Source: Neofusicoccum parvum
Taxonomy: Eukaryota; Ascomycota; Dothideomycetes; Botryosphaeriales; Botryosphaeriaceae
Direction: 5' to 3'
DNA: 64,000 bases
NCBI GenBank assembly: GCA_020912385.1
Contig: CP087207.1
Span: 3,534,001 to 3,598,000, forward strand
The notes below the pieces were generated by a model. That model ran no database searches and had not been told where the DNA came from. It was given only the letters and a program-made list of their open reading frames with translations. Shown one piece after another: positions 36,684-49,134 of this stretch (positions are counted from its first letter, which is position 1; every line of letters starts with the position of its first letter). Both the position numbers and the translations under genes were made by a program.

Positions 36684-38116
36684 GGCTAGTCGGTTGTTGG
36701 AAATGACAGAAGTAACAGGCTTGCAATGGGCTGCTCGATCGATGCAACTTTACAGGAGCGGGGCGAGAGCTCTGTTATTTGGCCCGACACGTGCAAAGAG
36801 GGGGCCGATGTTTCGTTTCCTCTTGTCACCCTGGAGCACCTTGCGGGCGCCTCGTCACATCACAGGAACAGCGTCGAGATAGCAGATCAGGGATCTGCAG
36901 CTGGACACTATTGGCGGGCATACTTGCCACGACGGTCCAGACTTCCTCAACTAGTATTCCGAAACAAGCTGGATCAGCTTGGGAGAAAGCGGAGGTGCTG
37001 CGTCGGCTTGGCCGTGCGGTACTTCAATGTATCTCAGTCGATGGCTGCAGGCTGGAACGACCCTCGTCCGACCGTTGCGCCCTGCTGTGGACGGGCCGAG
37101 AGGGAGAGGCCGAGGATCCGAGGCTTACCAGCCGCACGGGATGCAACGTGCACTGGGGTGCCCGCTGGGGAGCGTCTCCAGGGCGGGCCGCGCAAAGTGC
37201 GCTCCTCCCGAGCGCGCGCAAGTGGAGCAGCACTCTACAGCGCGTCCAGCAGCGCGCGGACCGTCGGACCGGGCTCGGATTCGCGGTGCGAGCGTCTGAG
37301 TCGGAACTCGTGTCGGTATCAGTGCATCACCGCTTCTTCTTGCGTGCTGCTGATGCGACGACGACCAAGATACGCTACGCGTAGTCCAAATGACGATCCG
37401 AGGGCCGGGGTGCGGTTTGTGGATAGGCCGCAGAGCTGCAAGCAACCTAACGGGCAAAACGGCGCGATGGCCAGGGGCGCATCCATGCGCGGAACAAAAG
37501 GAGCATGGCCGAAGAGTGGCCGGGCCAACGGGAGTGGGGAAGCTGGCAGTGGTGCAGCACTGGCCAGAGCTTATCGACACATGGGCGCACGCCTTCACGC
37601 CGACTTCCCCACGCGGCCCTGAAATTATGCAGCCCTGTTCATAGTCCCAATGTGTCTGTGACAGCAGCGTCTTGCTGCCCCAACCCCGGCCGTTTGGCAT
37701 TGAGCTTATCCCAATGCAAGCCATTGATCAGCATCACATGCGGCGCGGCACCACCAGCTCCCACAAGCTGCCCGTGGCACAGACCTGCCCCTGCCCGGCC
37801 CTGGCGCGCTGCCGGCCTTGTGGCCTCGACTCGGAAAAGGAACTCACGTTTCAACGCGGCGCCTCACGTAGCGGATACTCGCTCCTGTTATGACATTGGC
37901 ACTCTGGGTTATCGGCTTCCGAGGCCCAGCATGCGTACCACCTTGCCACTGCAGAGATAAAATGGAGCGTGACGACACTTGCTGGGCTATCACACTCACG
38001 ATACCACCTCCTCGGCAGCTGCTCCCCCACCCCCCGCGCTGCTCCTCTTATGCTTCCCTGAGCCTCACTCTCGTCTCTCTTTTTCGAACAGTTTGCGAAG
38101 CAGAACCGGGGCAGCC
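36684..38116. promoter_or_regulatory. Divergent promoter region, FSH hydrolase / HR-PKS
   Basis: 1.43 kb between the two starts, the only space where the pair could share regulation. No gene or relic recognised. The last 130 bases before 38117 are pyrimidine-rich, as in other leaders in this window. Confidence 0.5.
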
Positions 38117-41100
38117 ATGGCTCAATCGGCGCAGCAGGGCGAACAGCCCACCCCCATTGCCATTGTGGGCATGTCGTGCCGTTTGCCAGGGGATGTTTCC
38201 ACGCTCGAGGAGTTCTGGCGTCTGATGTCCAGAGCCCGCAGTGGGTGGTCTGAAATCCCCAAGGACCGCTTCAGCAAGGACGCCTACTGGCATCCGAACC
38301 CGGAGAAGAAGGGCTGCTTCAACACGTCTGGTGGTTACTTCCTCAACCAAGACCTAGCGTGTTTTGACGCTCCCTTCTTCAACATCACTGCGCAGGAGGC
38401 CCAATCGTTAGGTTGGTGGCACCCAATACCCTACCTGGACGGCTTTTATTAACCTGCACCAGATCCTCAGCAGCGTATCCTGCTCGAGTGCTCCTACGAG
38501 GCACTTGAGAACTCGGGTATCCCGAAGGAGGCCATCATTGGCAAGAACATTGGTGTATTCGTTGGAGGTGCTGCCTCCGACTACCGTCTGGGCAACCTTC
38601 GCGATGCCGACTACACACCCATGTTCGACGCCACTGGCAACCACCAGTCCATTCTTTCCAACCGTATCTCATACTACTTTGACTTGCGGGGTCCCAGCTT
38701 CACGGTTGATACGGCATGCTCGTCCAGTCTGTACGCACTGCACCAGGCCGTCCAGAGCATACGGTCCGGTGAGTCGGAGCAGGCCATAGTTGCCGCATGC
38801 CACATCAACCTTCTTCCGGATGATTTCGTGAGCATGTCGATGTCCAGGTACGTCATCTTCTGTGGCATCCGTCCCACTGTCACTGACCATTTGCAGGCTC
38901 TTCTCTGAGGAGGGTAAAACCTACGCGTTCGATCACCGTGCCAAGTCGGGGTTCGCTCGTGGCGAAGGTGCGGGGTGCTTGGTCCTGAAGCCTCTCGATC
39001 AAGCACTCCGTGACAATGACAGGGTTCGCGCGGTGATCGTCAATACCGGCGTGAACCAGGACGGCAGGACCGTCGGTAAGATCTGCAAAGCACGCTGAAA
39101 GACTATTGCTGACACAGCACAGGCCTGTCGAGTCCCAATGGCGAGGCGCAGGAGCGCTTGATGCGCGAGGTGTACGCCAACGCCAACATCAGCCCTGAAG
39201 ATACCGGCTTTGTGGAAGCACACGGTACCGGCACGAAGGTGGGAGATCCCATCGAAGCTACAGCCTTGTACAATGTTTTCGGAAAGGGCCGCACCGCGAG
39301 ACAACCACTATACTTTGGATCTGTCAAGACCAATGTCGGGCACTTGGAAAACGCGAGCGGGGTGGTATCTGTCATCAAGGCAGCCATGATGCTCGAAAAA
39401 GGTTTCATCCTGCCGAATATTAATTTCGAAAAACCAAACGAGGCAATACCCATGGCGAAATGGAACATGAAGGTGAGACATGCTTAACTCATATGCATGG
39501 ACCCCCTGGCTTACATGACGCTTTTTAGGTTCCGACCTCCCAACGGCCGTGGCCAATGGCGAAGCGTTTCATCAGCATCAATAACTTTGGTTTCGGCGGC
39601 TCTAATGCTCATGCCGTGCTCGAGCGCCCGCCTTTCCCTCCAAAGTCTGCATTGATCAAGGAGTCGGCCGATCCGACGCAGAAGCTGTTCGTGCTGTCGG
39701 CAAATGACGAGGAATCGGCGAAGAAGTCGATGGACAACCTCGGCATCTTCTTGGAGCAACACCCCGAGGTGTTCCAGAAGTCGCTGACCCGCAACATTGC
39801 ATACACGCTTTCCAAGCGTCGGTCTCATCTACCCTGGAGAATTGCATTGATCGCATCGTCTTCCAACGAGCTTGCCATTGCCCTCAACAGCCACGATGCC
39901 AAGCCGACTCGGTGCTCGCAGCCCCCCAAGGTTGCCTTCATCTTCACCGGCCAAGGTGCTCAATGGCATGCTATGGGACGCGAGCTTCTGGATGCCTACC
40001 CGGCCTTTGGCAACACCATCAAGGCTGCCGACGAGTGCCTCAAGAACATCGGCTCCGACTTCTCTCTGCTTGAAGAGCTCTCCAGGGACAAGGAGAGCTC
40101 TCAAGTGGGGAAGGCGCACATCAGTCAGCCCATTTGCACGGCAGTGCAGCTTGCCCTGACGGACCTTCTGAAGTCTTGGGGTGTCCAGCCCGCATCCGTC
40201 ACCGGTCACTCCAGCGGAGAAATTGGTGCTGCTTACGCTGCAGGCCTGCTGACGCTCGAGTCTGCCATGGCCATTGCGTATCACAGAGGCCAGGCAGTCA
40301 TCAAGCTCAAGGAGAAGCACCCTGACCTGAAGGGTACTATGCTTGCGGTCGGAGCCAGTCCCGAGGAAGTCCGCCCCATGCTCAAGATGTTGCGCAACGG
40401 ACAGGCTGTTGTTGCTTGCGAAAACTCGCCAAACTCGATCACCGCGTCGGGTGATGCTGAAGCAATTGACGAGCTTGCAGCCGCCATTGAGCAAAAGCAG
40501 CAGTTCAACAGGAAGCTTCGCGTGGACGTGGCTTACCACTCCCCTCACATGAGCCTGGTGGCCGACGATTATCGGGCCGCCATCCAAGACGTCAAGCCTC
40601 TGCCCGACCAGACTGCCACCTTCTACTCGTCTCTGCATGGTCGCAAGGTTGAAGGCTCCAGCCTGGATGTGTCGTACTGGGTGGAGAACTTGACTAATCC
40701 TGTTCTCTTCTCTACATCTCTTCGTGAGCTCTGCACGGACAGCACACCAGACATCCTGGTTGAGGTTGGGCCGCACGCGGCTCTCGAGGGCCCCATCAAG
40801 CAGACAGTCAAGGAGCTCGGCAAGCAGGCAAGCAAGATTACCTACTTGGGCTCTCTGATCAGGAACAAGGATGCGATCATCACGTGCTTGGAGCTCGCAG
40901 GCAAGCTGTGGATGAAGGGCCAGCCGGTTGACTTCGACAACATCAACTGGCCGAAGGAGGATATCAAGACGCCGACCTTCCTCGCCGAGATGCCACCGTA
41001 CCCGTGGTCCCACCAGACGAGGTACTGGAGTGAGTCTCGCATCAACCAAGGCCACCGCATCAAGAAGTTTCCTCGTCACGACCTGCTCGGCAGAATTGCC

Positions 41101-44100
41101 GATTACTCCAATGAACTCGAGCCGACGTGGAAGAACGTCATCCGCACGGATGATCTGCCGTGGCTTCGTGACCACAAGATGCAGGAGCTGACGACCTTCC
41201 CCTTCGCCGGCTTCATTTGCATGGCCATCGAGGCTGCCTCTCAACGTGCTGAGATGCGCGAGGTTTCCTTCGACAGGTTCAGCCTCCGCGAGATCCAGGT
41301 CTCGAGGCCTTTGCTGCTTGAGGACGGAGTCGACTACGAGACCACCTTTACGCTCCGGCCTTACGCAGAGGGCACACGTTCGTACTCGGATTCCTGGGAC
41401 GAGTTCCGCGTTTGCTCCTGGGATGAGACCAAGGGCTGGACTGAGCACTGCCGTGGTCTGGTCGGCGTCCGCAAGGGCGACGCCTCGAACCCCGTTTCCG
41501 AACAACGCCACGGACGGGCTGCAGAGAGGCTGCAGGATGCTAAGGCGCGCTGCAAGACCCCGGTCGACACTTCTCGCTTCTACAACCACCTGAACGCGGC
41601 TGGCGCCATGTACGGGCCCGCCTTCCAGAACGTCGTCGACTTGAATGCCGGGGATGACAAAGCGCACGCTGTTGTCACGGTGCCCGACACGGCATCCCAG
41701 ATGCCGTACCAGTACGAGACGCCGTCAGTCGTGCACACGGCCTTCATGGACCTCATCTTCCAGCTCTCCTTCACCATCCTCGGCGCCGGCCGGTTCGGCA
41801 TGAAGACGCTGTACATGCCGTCCGCCATCAAAGAGGTGCACGTGCTCCGCACCGTGCCCAACCAGCCGGGCGAGCGCCTCCACGTCGTGGCCTCCGGCTT
41901 CCCCGACTTCGTATCCCCGAAGCCGACGGACTTTTCCATGGACGGCCTGTTCTCGCCGGATGCGAAGGAGGCGTCCATCACCTTTGAGGGCCTCACGCTC
42001 AGCCCGATCAAGGGCGACAGCTCGGTCATGGATGGTCCCAGGGAGCTTTGCTACAAGCTTCAGTGGGAGCCTGTCGAGCAAGGCCCTACCCCGAGCTCCA
42101 CCCTTGAGGTCCCCAACGGTGTCAATGGCGCTTCTGGTCATCGGAAGCTCAACAGCATCGGCAGTCTCAACGGTGTTAGCCTCAACGGTGTAACCCTCAA
42201 TGGTGTAAACGGAGTCAATGGGCACCGGCGAGGCCATTCCAACGGAGTCAACGGACACTCGCGAAACCATTCACACTCCAACGGCGTCAACGGGACCAAT
42301 GGCGTGCATGAGATCGAGGGAGACATCTCTAGCCCGCCGGTTGTCATTGTTGCCGAGAACCCCGAGTCCAATTCCCTAGTCACCTCTCTCACGGATGCGA
42401 TTACCATCCGCACCGGCCAGACGCCATCCGTGTGCCGCCTCGCCGATGTGTACCCCGTGGACAAGGTTTGCATCGTGCTCTCTGAGCTTGATGGGCACAT
42501 TCTGTCCAAGGCCACACCCGAGACATTCGCTCAGGTGCAGAAGGTCCTGACTACGTCTGCTGGCGCGCTTTGGGTGACTCGTGGCGCGTACAAGTCGTCC
42601 ACCAACCCTGATGCCAACATGGCCGTCGGCCTCATCCGGTCCGTGCGGTCTGAGACAGCTGCTAAGGCTGCCACCCTGGATCTTGACCCGTACTCTCCGT
42701 ACGGCACGTCCGCCCAGGTGGAGCTCATCATGAAGGCGTTCAAGCGCACCATGGTTGAAGAGGAGGGAGCTGCTGACGCTGACATGGAGTACGCCGAAGA
42801 GGGCGGCAAGTTGGTGGTCCCCCGCGTCGTCGAGGATCTCGACCTGAACCTCTTCATCCACCGCGAAACTCAGCAGTCCGCAGCCTACCTTCAAGACTTC
42901 AAGCAAGGCAACAGACGCTTGAGGCTTGCCATCGAGACGGCCGGCGCGCTGGACACGCTCTTCTTCGAAGACGAGACGGAGAAGCCGCTCGGCGACGACG
43001 AGATCGAGATTCAGATCGCGGCCACGGGCATGAACTTCAAGGACGTGGTCATCGCCATGGGCCAGCTGCCCAACCCCTACCTCGGCATCGAGTGCAGCGG
43101 TACCGTATCCAAGATCGGGGGCAACGTCAGCTCGCTGTCCGTCGGCGACCGGGTGTGCGCCATGCCCGAGGGCGCGTACGGCACGTACACGCGGTGCCTC
43201 GCGACCAGCGCGGCCAAGCTCCCGCAGGACATGTCGTTCGAGATTGCGGCGTCCATCCCGGTCGTCTACTGCACGGCCTACTACGCGCTGGTCGACCTGG
43301 GACGGCTGGCCAAAGGCGAGCGCATCCTCATCCACGCGGGCGCTGGCGGTGTCGGACAGGCCTGCATCCAGCTGGCCCAGATGATCGGAGCCGACATCTA
43401 CACCACCGTCGGCAGCCCGGACAAGAAGAAGCTTCTCATGGACGCCTACAACGTCCCCGAAGACCGCATCTTCTACAGTCGCGACACGTCCTTCGGGCCG
43501 GCCATCCGCGCCGCCACGGACGGTGAGGGCGTCGACGTTGTCGTCAACTCCCTCGCCGGCGACTTCCTCCGCGAGACGTGGGACTGCCTGGCGCACTTTG
43601 GCCGCTTCATCGAGATCGGCAAGCGCGACATCACCTCCAACACCCGTCTTGAGATGGCCAAGTTCGCCCACAACGCCACCTTCAGCTCCATCGACTTGAC
43701 CGTCGTCGCCAACGAGCGCCCCCGCCTGCTGGCCCGCATCTTCGAGGCCGTTATGAAGCTGCTGGACTTTGGCGTCGTGCAACCGATCCGCCCGATCAAC
43801 GTGCTGGGCATCTCGCAGCTCGAGAGCGCGTTCCGCTCGCTGCAGAGCGGCAAGACGACGGGTAAGCTGATCATCGTGCCGAAGCCCGGCGAGCAGGTCA
43901 AGGCCACCCATCTCCGCGCAAACAACCTCTTCCGCCCCGATGCTTCGTACGTCATCATCGGCGGCACTGGCGGGTTGGGCCGCAGCATGGCCAAGTGGAT
44001 GGTGCTCAAGGGCGCCCGCAGCATCGTCTTGCTGTCTCGAAGCGGCAAGACGGACGGAAAGGTCGGCCAGCTCATCGAAGATGTGCGGCCGATGGGCGCC

Positions 44101-45124
44101 ATCATCACGGTCAAGGCGTGCGATGTTGCCGATGCGCCGAGCGTCCAGGCTCTGGTCCAGGAGTGCTCACGCACGCTGCCGCCAATCCGTGGAGTCATTC
44201 ACGCCGCCATGGTGTTGAGGGTAAGACAACTCCTGAAAACGAAGATACGTTCAAAAAGCTGACAAGTCCCAGGACGTCCTGTTCGAGAAGATGACGTTCG
44301 AGGAGTACGACACGGTCTACCAATCCAAGGTCACGGGGGCGTGGAACATGCACCACGCGCTCGGCAGCACGCCGCTCGACTTCTTCGTCGCCCTCTCCTC
44401 CGTCGCCGGCATCGTCGGCAACCGCGGCCAGGCCGCCTACGCCGCCGCCAACACCTTCCTGGACGCCTTCGTCCAGCACCGCCTGCGCCAGGGCCTGCCC
44501 GCCACCTCCATCGACCTCACCGCCATCGAGGGCGTCGGCTACCTCGCCGAGGCCGACCCGTCGCGCCACATGGAGGTCCTGCAGAACATTGGCGGCGACA
44601 CGCTCAACGAAGCCGAAGTCCTCGCCCTCCTCGCCGCCGCCGTCTCGGGCGCCACCGCCCGCTCCTGCGCCTCGCACTGCCTGACGGGCCTCAAGCTCCC
44701 GACGGAACCTGGCTCGAACCTGCCCTTCTACGCCTCGGACGCCAAGTTCACGCACCTGCGCGAGGCGGCGCTGGCGGCCAGCAACGCGGAGGCCCCCGCC
44801 GACGCGAAGCTGGGCGTCGCGCAGGCGCTGCGCCTGGCGCACACGCCCGACGAGGCGCTCGAGGTCGTGTCGAACGGGCTGCTGGAGAAGCTGTCGGCCA
44901 TCCTGATGGTGCCGGTCGAGGACATGGACGCCGCCCGCGGCGTCACCACCTACGGCCTCGACTCGCTCAACGCCATCGAGCTGCGCAACTGGATCACCCG
45001 CGAGCTGCAGGCGAACTTGCAGGTGCTGGAGCTGCTGACGAGTGGGAGTCTGAGGAACCTCGCGCAGGGTGTGCTGAAGAAGACGAAGATTGAGTGTCCG
45101 ATGGCGCCGATGAGTCCGGTTTGA
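38117..45124 (+). CDS. Highly reducing type I polyketide synthase, KS-AT-DH-ER-KR-ACP
   Basis: Iterative synthase of 2,250 aa building a reduced polyketide from malonyl-CoA. Exons: 38117-38411, 38463-38847, 38897-39075, 39123-39472, 39529-44220, 44273-45124. KS (about 12-435): Cys184 in DTACSSS, His320 in EAHGTGT, His360 in [10 protein letters not shown]: Ser631 in GHSSGE. DH: His952 ([13 protein letters not shown], with Glu at the usual Gly of HxxxG) and Asp1144 (MDLIFQ). ER (about 1540-1857): [16 protein letters not shown] (from about 1875): GGTGGLGR, catalytic [16 protein letters not shown]: Ser2198 in [10 protein letters not shown]. There is no C-methyltransferase; its usual place holds an Asn-Gly-Val repeat linker (about 1266-1330). 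No thioesterase, reductase or carnitine acyltransferase domain follows the ACP. All other active sites look intact. Product unknown. Confidence 0.96.
42115..42310 (+). repeat. Asn-Gly-Val coding repeat in the PKS linker
   Basis: Tandem, imperfect units such as [19 protein letters not shown] then SNGVNGH and [11 protein letters not shown], encoded by AACGG(T/A)GT(C/T/A) words. Lies between the DH and the ER/pseudo-KR region. Probably a flexible, length-variable linker. Confidence 0.8.
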
Positions 45125-47017
45125 GGAGGGGGGGACTGTGATGTGTCATGATTTGTATGTAGGTTTTTCGGCGGTTTGTGGGGTTTGTTCTGGCGTTTGA
45201 TATCCATTAGAGTGCTTTAGCGTTTTTTTATATAGGCCTGAATAATATGTGGCGTTATCATTTAATGAGTTCCTAATGGAGAAATACGTGTGATGTGATT
45301 TGAGTGCTGTTGGCCGTGCGAACCCTCACCCCCTTCTTACTCTATGAGATGAGAAACTCACAAGTTGTTCTTTCCAAGCAACTTCCGAATTCTCTCAAAC
45401 CAGATCTGCGGTCTTTGCTCTTTTGTCGCGGTTGAAGTCTTCGATCTTGTTACTACGCCCAAGCTTGATCGTGCGCCAGAAAGAAACAAAAACGGCAAGA
45501 CCAGATCCTCAGACGATCACGGAAGCAATCAACCGAACGCTCTCTGGCTTTCCAGCTTTTGAGGTGCAACCGTCTCCGTCGACGGCCGGGACGTGATGCA
45601 TCCCGGGCACATCACTGAAGATTCACCGGGTTGGGCGGAAGACTTCCAGCCTCCCCCGCGCCCGCGCTCGCAGCCCTCTTCCGTCGCCGCCAGGACCGGT
45701 GGCCGCAGCTGCCGCCGTCGTGTGTGCACATACACACGGCAGCCAGCCGCGGCGGTGTCGGAGCTGAGTGCTCCCCGCCCATCGGCCGGGTTGGGGCGCC
45801 GCGTGTCCGGGGAGCCGCTTCAGGGCGCTGGGGGATGGGTCTTGAAATAGCAAGTCTACGCGGGGCTGGCGTGTCGCTGGCGAGAGGAGGGGTGCTTCGT
45901 GGTTTTTTTCTTTTTTTTTTTGAGATCAGGTGGGTTGGTTCGCCTCATGTGCGCGCCGTGTGGGCAGCGTCGGAGGGCGGGATGGGGAAGAAATAGCTTT
46001 TCCTCTGGTAGTGACGGCTCCGTCGGATGTGGATGCGTCGACGGGCTGTGTGGCATGTAGCCTGCTGTTCGAGAGATGTTTTTCAATGGAGATGCCGGTG
46101 GTGGACAGCCCTGTCCAGGCATTTTGCAGTGCGGTGCCTGGTTTGGGCGACGGTGGTAGATGGGCACGCGTGTCAAAGACGGATAGATAGGCAGGCTCTG
46201 AATGCAGTTGTGGGCTGGCGTGCTGACAACGAATTGATGAGGCCGATACGAGCAGTAGTATAACTATGAAGTAATGCATCCTTCGGCAACCTCACCGGCT
46301 GATCCGGTCCCGCGTCCCGTTGTCTCTGGTCGTGTATTTGTGGATGCGTAATGCATGTTCGATTTCGCGGACGGTTGGACAAGACTTGAGATTCCTGTTG
46401 GATTATTAATAGAAAAGAAAAAAAAAAACCAACGACACAATTGAAAGTGATGACGACTATTTCTGTCCGTACTGGCTCCGACGATGTGACGGAATGGTCC
46501 GGAAGCGTACGAACCGGAAAAGCTGACGGAAAGTGCCGAAAATGTGACGTTGGAAACCCCGATCCTGAGAGAGACTTCGGCGCTCAAAGGAAGAGCGGAG
46601 ACGAGATGCTAAAAAGCTGTACGGGCCGGGTGGCGGGTTGGAATACGGGCCGCTAGCCTCGCGACAGCCCTAGGGAGAGTCCCGGTGGGCTTTTCCGCAC
46701 AGCGCTATTGCCAAGACCAGCAGTGGTTCGTTGCTCCCTCTACGACTCTCGCATACATCACGAACGAGGCTTCATGGCGTTCGTATCCCCCTGCCACCAG
46801 CCCCACCATGGCCCAACTCATCACCAGATCCAAGACTATCCCGAATAACCCGATGCGGCCATACGACCATCATCGACGGCAGAGTCTACTTCTACGTCCT
46901 GAACTAAAGGTCTCTATTTAATGCGGAGCGAGCGGTGTCTGAATATCCGGCAAGCACTCGTTTGGCAACCCTCAGGAGTACACAGGACAGCTCTCGTTTC
47001 ATCCAAACCTACCAGCA
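45125..47017. other. Intergenic, 1.9 kb
   Basis: No recognised gene. Includes AT-rich stretches just after the PKS stop (45180-45400), a T tract at about 45904-45920 and an A tract near 46420-46430. A GGAATACGGG word recurs near 46640. The last 100 bases form the leader of the wall protein. Confidence 0.5.
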
Positions 47018-48697
47018 ATGATGCGCGGCTTCATTAGTGCTGCTCTCTTCATCGGGACTGCTTTGGCAGTTCCAGGGAAGGAAACCCCTCTCAGTTCATC
47101 TGTCCTGATTGACACAATCATCCCACCGAGCTCAGTGGCCTCCACTCTTATGCCTTCGAGCTCAGCTCACATCCCGTCGAGTTCCGTTGTCCCTTCGAGC
47201 TCCATCGGTACTCCTTCGAGTTCCTTCATCACTCTTTCGAGCTCTGCAATCATTCCTCCAAGCTCGTCCGATACCAAGCACACCTATCCTACTACTCCTG
47301 TCACCATCGACACCATTATTCCTCCAAGCTCCAGCAGCTCGCTTGCTCCCAGCTCGAGCTCTGCGCAGCCTCCCAAACCTTCGACGACCGACATCACAAT
47401 CTACACTACCGTGACAACCTGTCCAGTCACGAAAACTACCACCGACGAAAACCATTCCACTTACGTCACTACTCGTTTGACGACGAGCACGTTGACTATT
47501 ACATCCTGCAAGGGTGGCTGTTCTCAAACGAGCTCGGCCCCTTCCACCAAGCCTACTGAGACTGCTCCTAGCACGACTCCGATTACTACGACTGCTTACA
47601 CAACGACTACTGTCGTCAAGACGGTTCTCACGACTGTTCCATGCTCAACCGCGACCGGACATGATGGTACTAAGACACTGTACTCTACCTGGGCTACTGA
47701 GTCTCATGTCCCCACGACCATTGTATCTACCGTGACCTCTGTCTCCACGCTCTACCCTAAGCCTCCCTCGAGTGCCCCTCCCACACAGCCTCCTTCGAGC
47801 GCTCCTCCCGCACCGCCAACCACGAAGGTCCCTCCTACAACAGCAGTCACTGTCGATAGCTGCAAGCCTACGACCGTCTACATTACACTTCCAGTTGTGA
47901 CCATGACCGTCAGCGTTGGGGTCGGTATTCCCCAGAGCATCTATCCCTCAGGATCCCCCTCCGTCTCCGTCGGTGTTCCTCAGAGCATGCACCCCTCGGG
48001 GTCTGCCTCCATCTCTGTCGGTGTTCCCCAGAGCATCTACCCCTCGTCTAGCACCAAGACCGCTCCGTCGAGCACAAAAGTCACACCCACAGCGTCAGCG
48101 TCGGCATCTTGCAACCCGTGCCAGCTCCAAGAGAACGTTTGTCGCTCCACCGGCAGCCCCAACCTCTCGTTCTGCTCCGCTCAGCGCGCCTTCTGCGACG
48201 CAACCGTTGCATCCGGATTCGCCTACGGTACCAACTGCACTGTCATCGACAACAAGTGCCGCAGCTCCGGTGACCCCAATCTGGCCTTCTGCAACGCCCA
48301 GCTGAACAACTGCCAGACAGGCAACAAGTCCAGCTTCGGCGTCGCTCCCGCATGCTCCAGCCCCTCCGCCACCAGCAGCAGCGTCCCATCATCATCACCG
48401 TCGTCGTCGAAGCCCGGTTCCTCGACCACCAGCAGCGCTCCCGCCACCACCTCATCCGCAGCCACAACCTGCGCGTCGGAGAAGAACACCTGCCTCAGCA
48501 GCGGCGACCCCAACTTCGCGTCCTGCAACGCGCAGGCCGCGTCCTGCTGCGAGAAGGCCTTCGACGCGTGCCGCTCGACCGGCGATCCAAACGAGGCCGC
48601 CTGCGCCGCAGCGCGCGCGAGCTGCTTCGGCTCCGTCGGGCTGGGCGGCTTGCTGAGCTCGGTTGCGCCGACTTCGACTGGCGTCGCTGGGGCTTGA
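47018..48697 (+). CDS. Secreted Ser/Thr-rich cell-wall protein with four Cys-repeat units
   Basis: 559 aa, no intron. A signal peptide (MMRGFISAALFIGTALAVPG) is followed by about 350 residues rich in Ser, Thr and Pro, as in heavily O-glycosylated wall proteins and adhesins. Inside are near-perfect repeats: IDTIIPPSS twice, and three units of VSVGVPQS(I/M)(Y/H)PS about 925-1040 bases into the gene. The C-terminal part has four units of the form C(R/L)S(S/T)G(D/S)PN..xC.AQ...C: RSTGSPNLSFC, RSSGDPNLAFC, LSSGDPNFASC and RSTGDPNEAAC. I cannot name this cysteine repeat. The last residues are weakly hydrophobic but not a clear GPI signal. A surface role is inferred from composition. Repeats make length variation between strains likely. 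Confidence 0.8.
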   Translation: MMRGFISAALFIGTALAVPGKETPLSSSVLIDTIIPPSSVASTLMPSSSAHIPSSSVVPSSSIGTPSSSFITLSSSAIIPPSSSDTKHTYPTTPVTIDTIIPPSSSSSLAPSSSSAQPPKPSTTDITIYTTVTTCPVTKTTTDENHSTYVTTRLTTSTLTITSCKGGCSQTSSAPSTKPTETAPSTTPITTTAYTTTTVVKTVLTTVPCSTATGHDGTKTLYSTWATESHVPTTIVSTVTSVSTLYPKPPSSAPPTQPPSSAPPAPPTTKVPPTTAVTVDSCKPTTVYITLPVVTMTVSVGVGIPQSIYPSGSPSVSVGVPQSMHPSGSASISVGVPQSIYPSSSTKTAPSSTKVTPTASASASCNPCQLQENVCRSTGSPNLSFCSAQRAFCDATVASGFAYGTNCTVIDNKCRSSGDPNLAFCNAQLNNCQTGNKSSFGVAPACSSPSATSSSVPSSSPSSSKPGSSTTSSAPATTSSAATTCASEKNTCLSSGDPNFASCNAQAASCCEKAFDACRSTGDPNEAACAAARASCFGSVGLGGLLSSVAPTSTGVAGA

Positions 48698-49134
48698 GTG
48701 CGGTGGTTGGTGGCTGGTGGGTGTGCTGCAGCGTGGGATGGTGGGGAGGAGGTGAGGGGGGTGTTGCTTTTTTTTTTTTTTGATGGAGTGAGAAGTTCTG
48801 GTTGTTTTGCGTAGCGGTGGCGCTTTTCGTCGTTCTTTTGTGGTGGGCTTGTTTGGGGATAGAGTTTAGTCTTCAGAAGTAACAAAAGCTGTCATTATCG
48901 AATTTACAAGTGTCAGAGTGCCTGAGAAAATGTGTATAGAGGTGATTTGTTGTCATTGCTGTGAGATAAGATGGATTCCGTTATTGTCGCTTCCTGTGCC
49001 GTATTCATGTGAAAAAAGGCTGAGTTCAGATTCTGAGTCGGTCACCTTTATTTTGTAACTGGGTTCCATCCTTCACGGAATGCAGCCGTTAAAAGGAATA
49101 GCAATTACGACCAAAATCAGTCGGTTTGATGGTA

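Noticed and set aside
39829..41667. Reverse-strand open frame of 612 codons across the PKS
   Set aside because: It is antisense to conserved AT and DH domain sequence; GC-rich third positions leave the opposite strand open. The reading has no family features.
42376..43911. Reverse-strand open frame of 511 codons across the PKS ER region
   Set aside because: Antisense shadow of the ER domain; Arg/Val/Gly-rich composition without motifs.
47900..48060. Regularly spaced repeats that could suggest a CRISPR-like array
   Set aside because: They are in-frame coding repeats (VSVGVPQS units) of a wall protein in a eukaryotic genome, without spacers.
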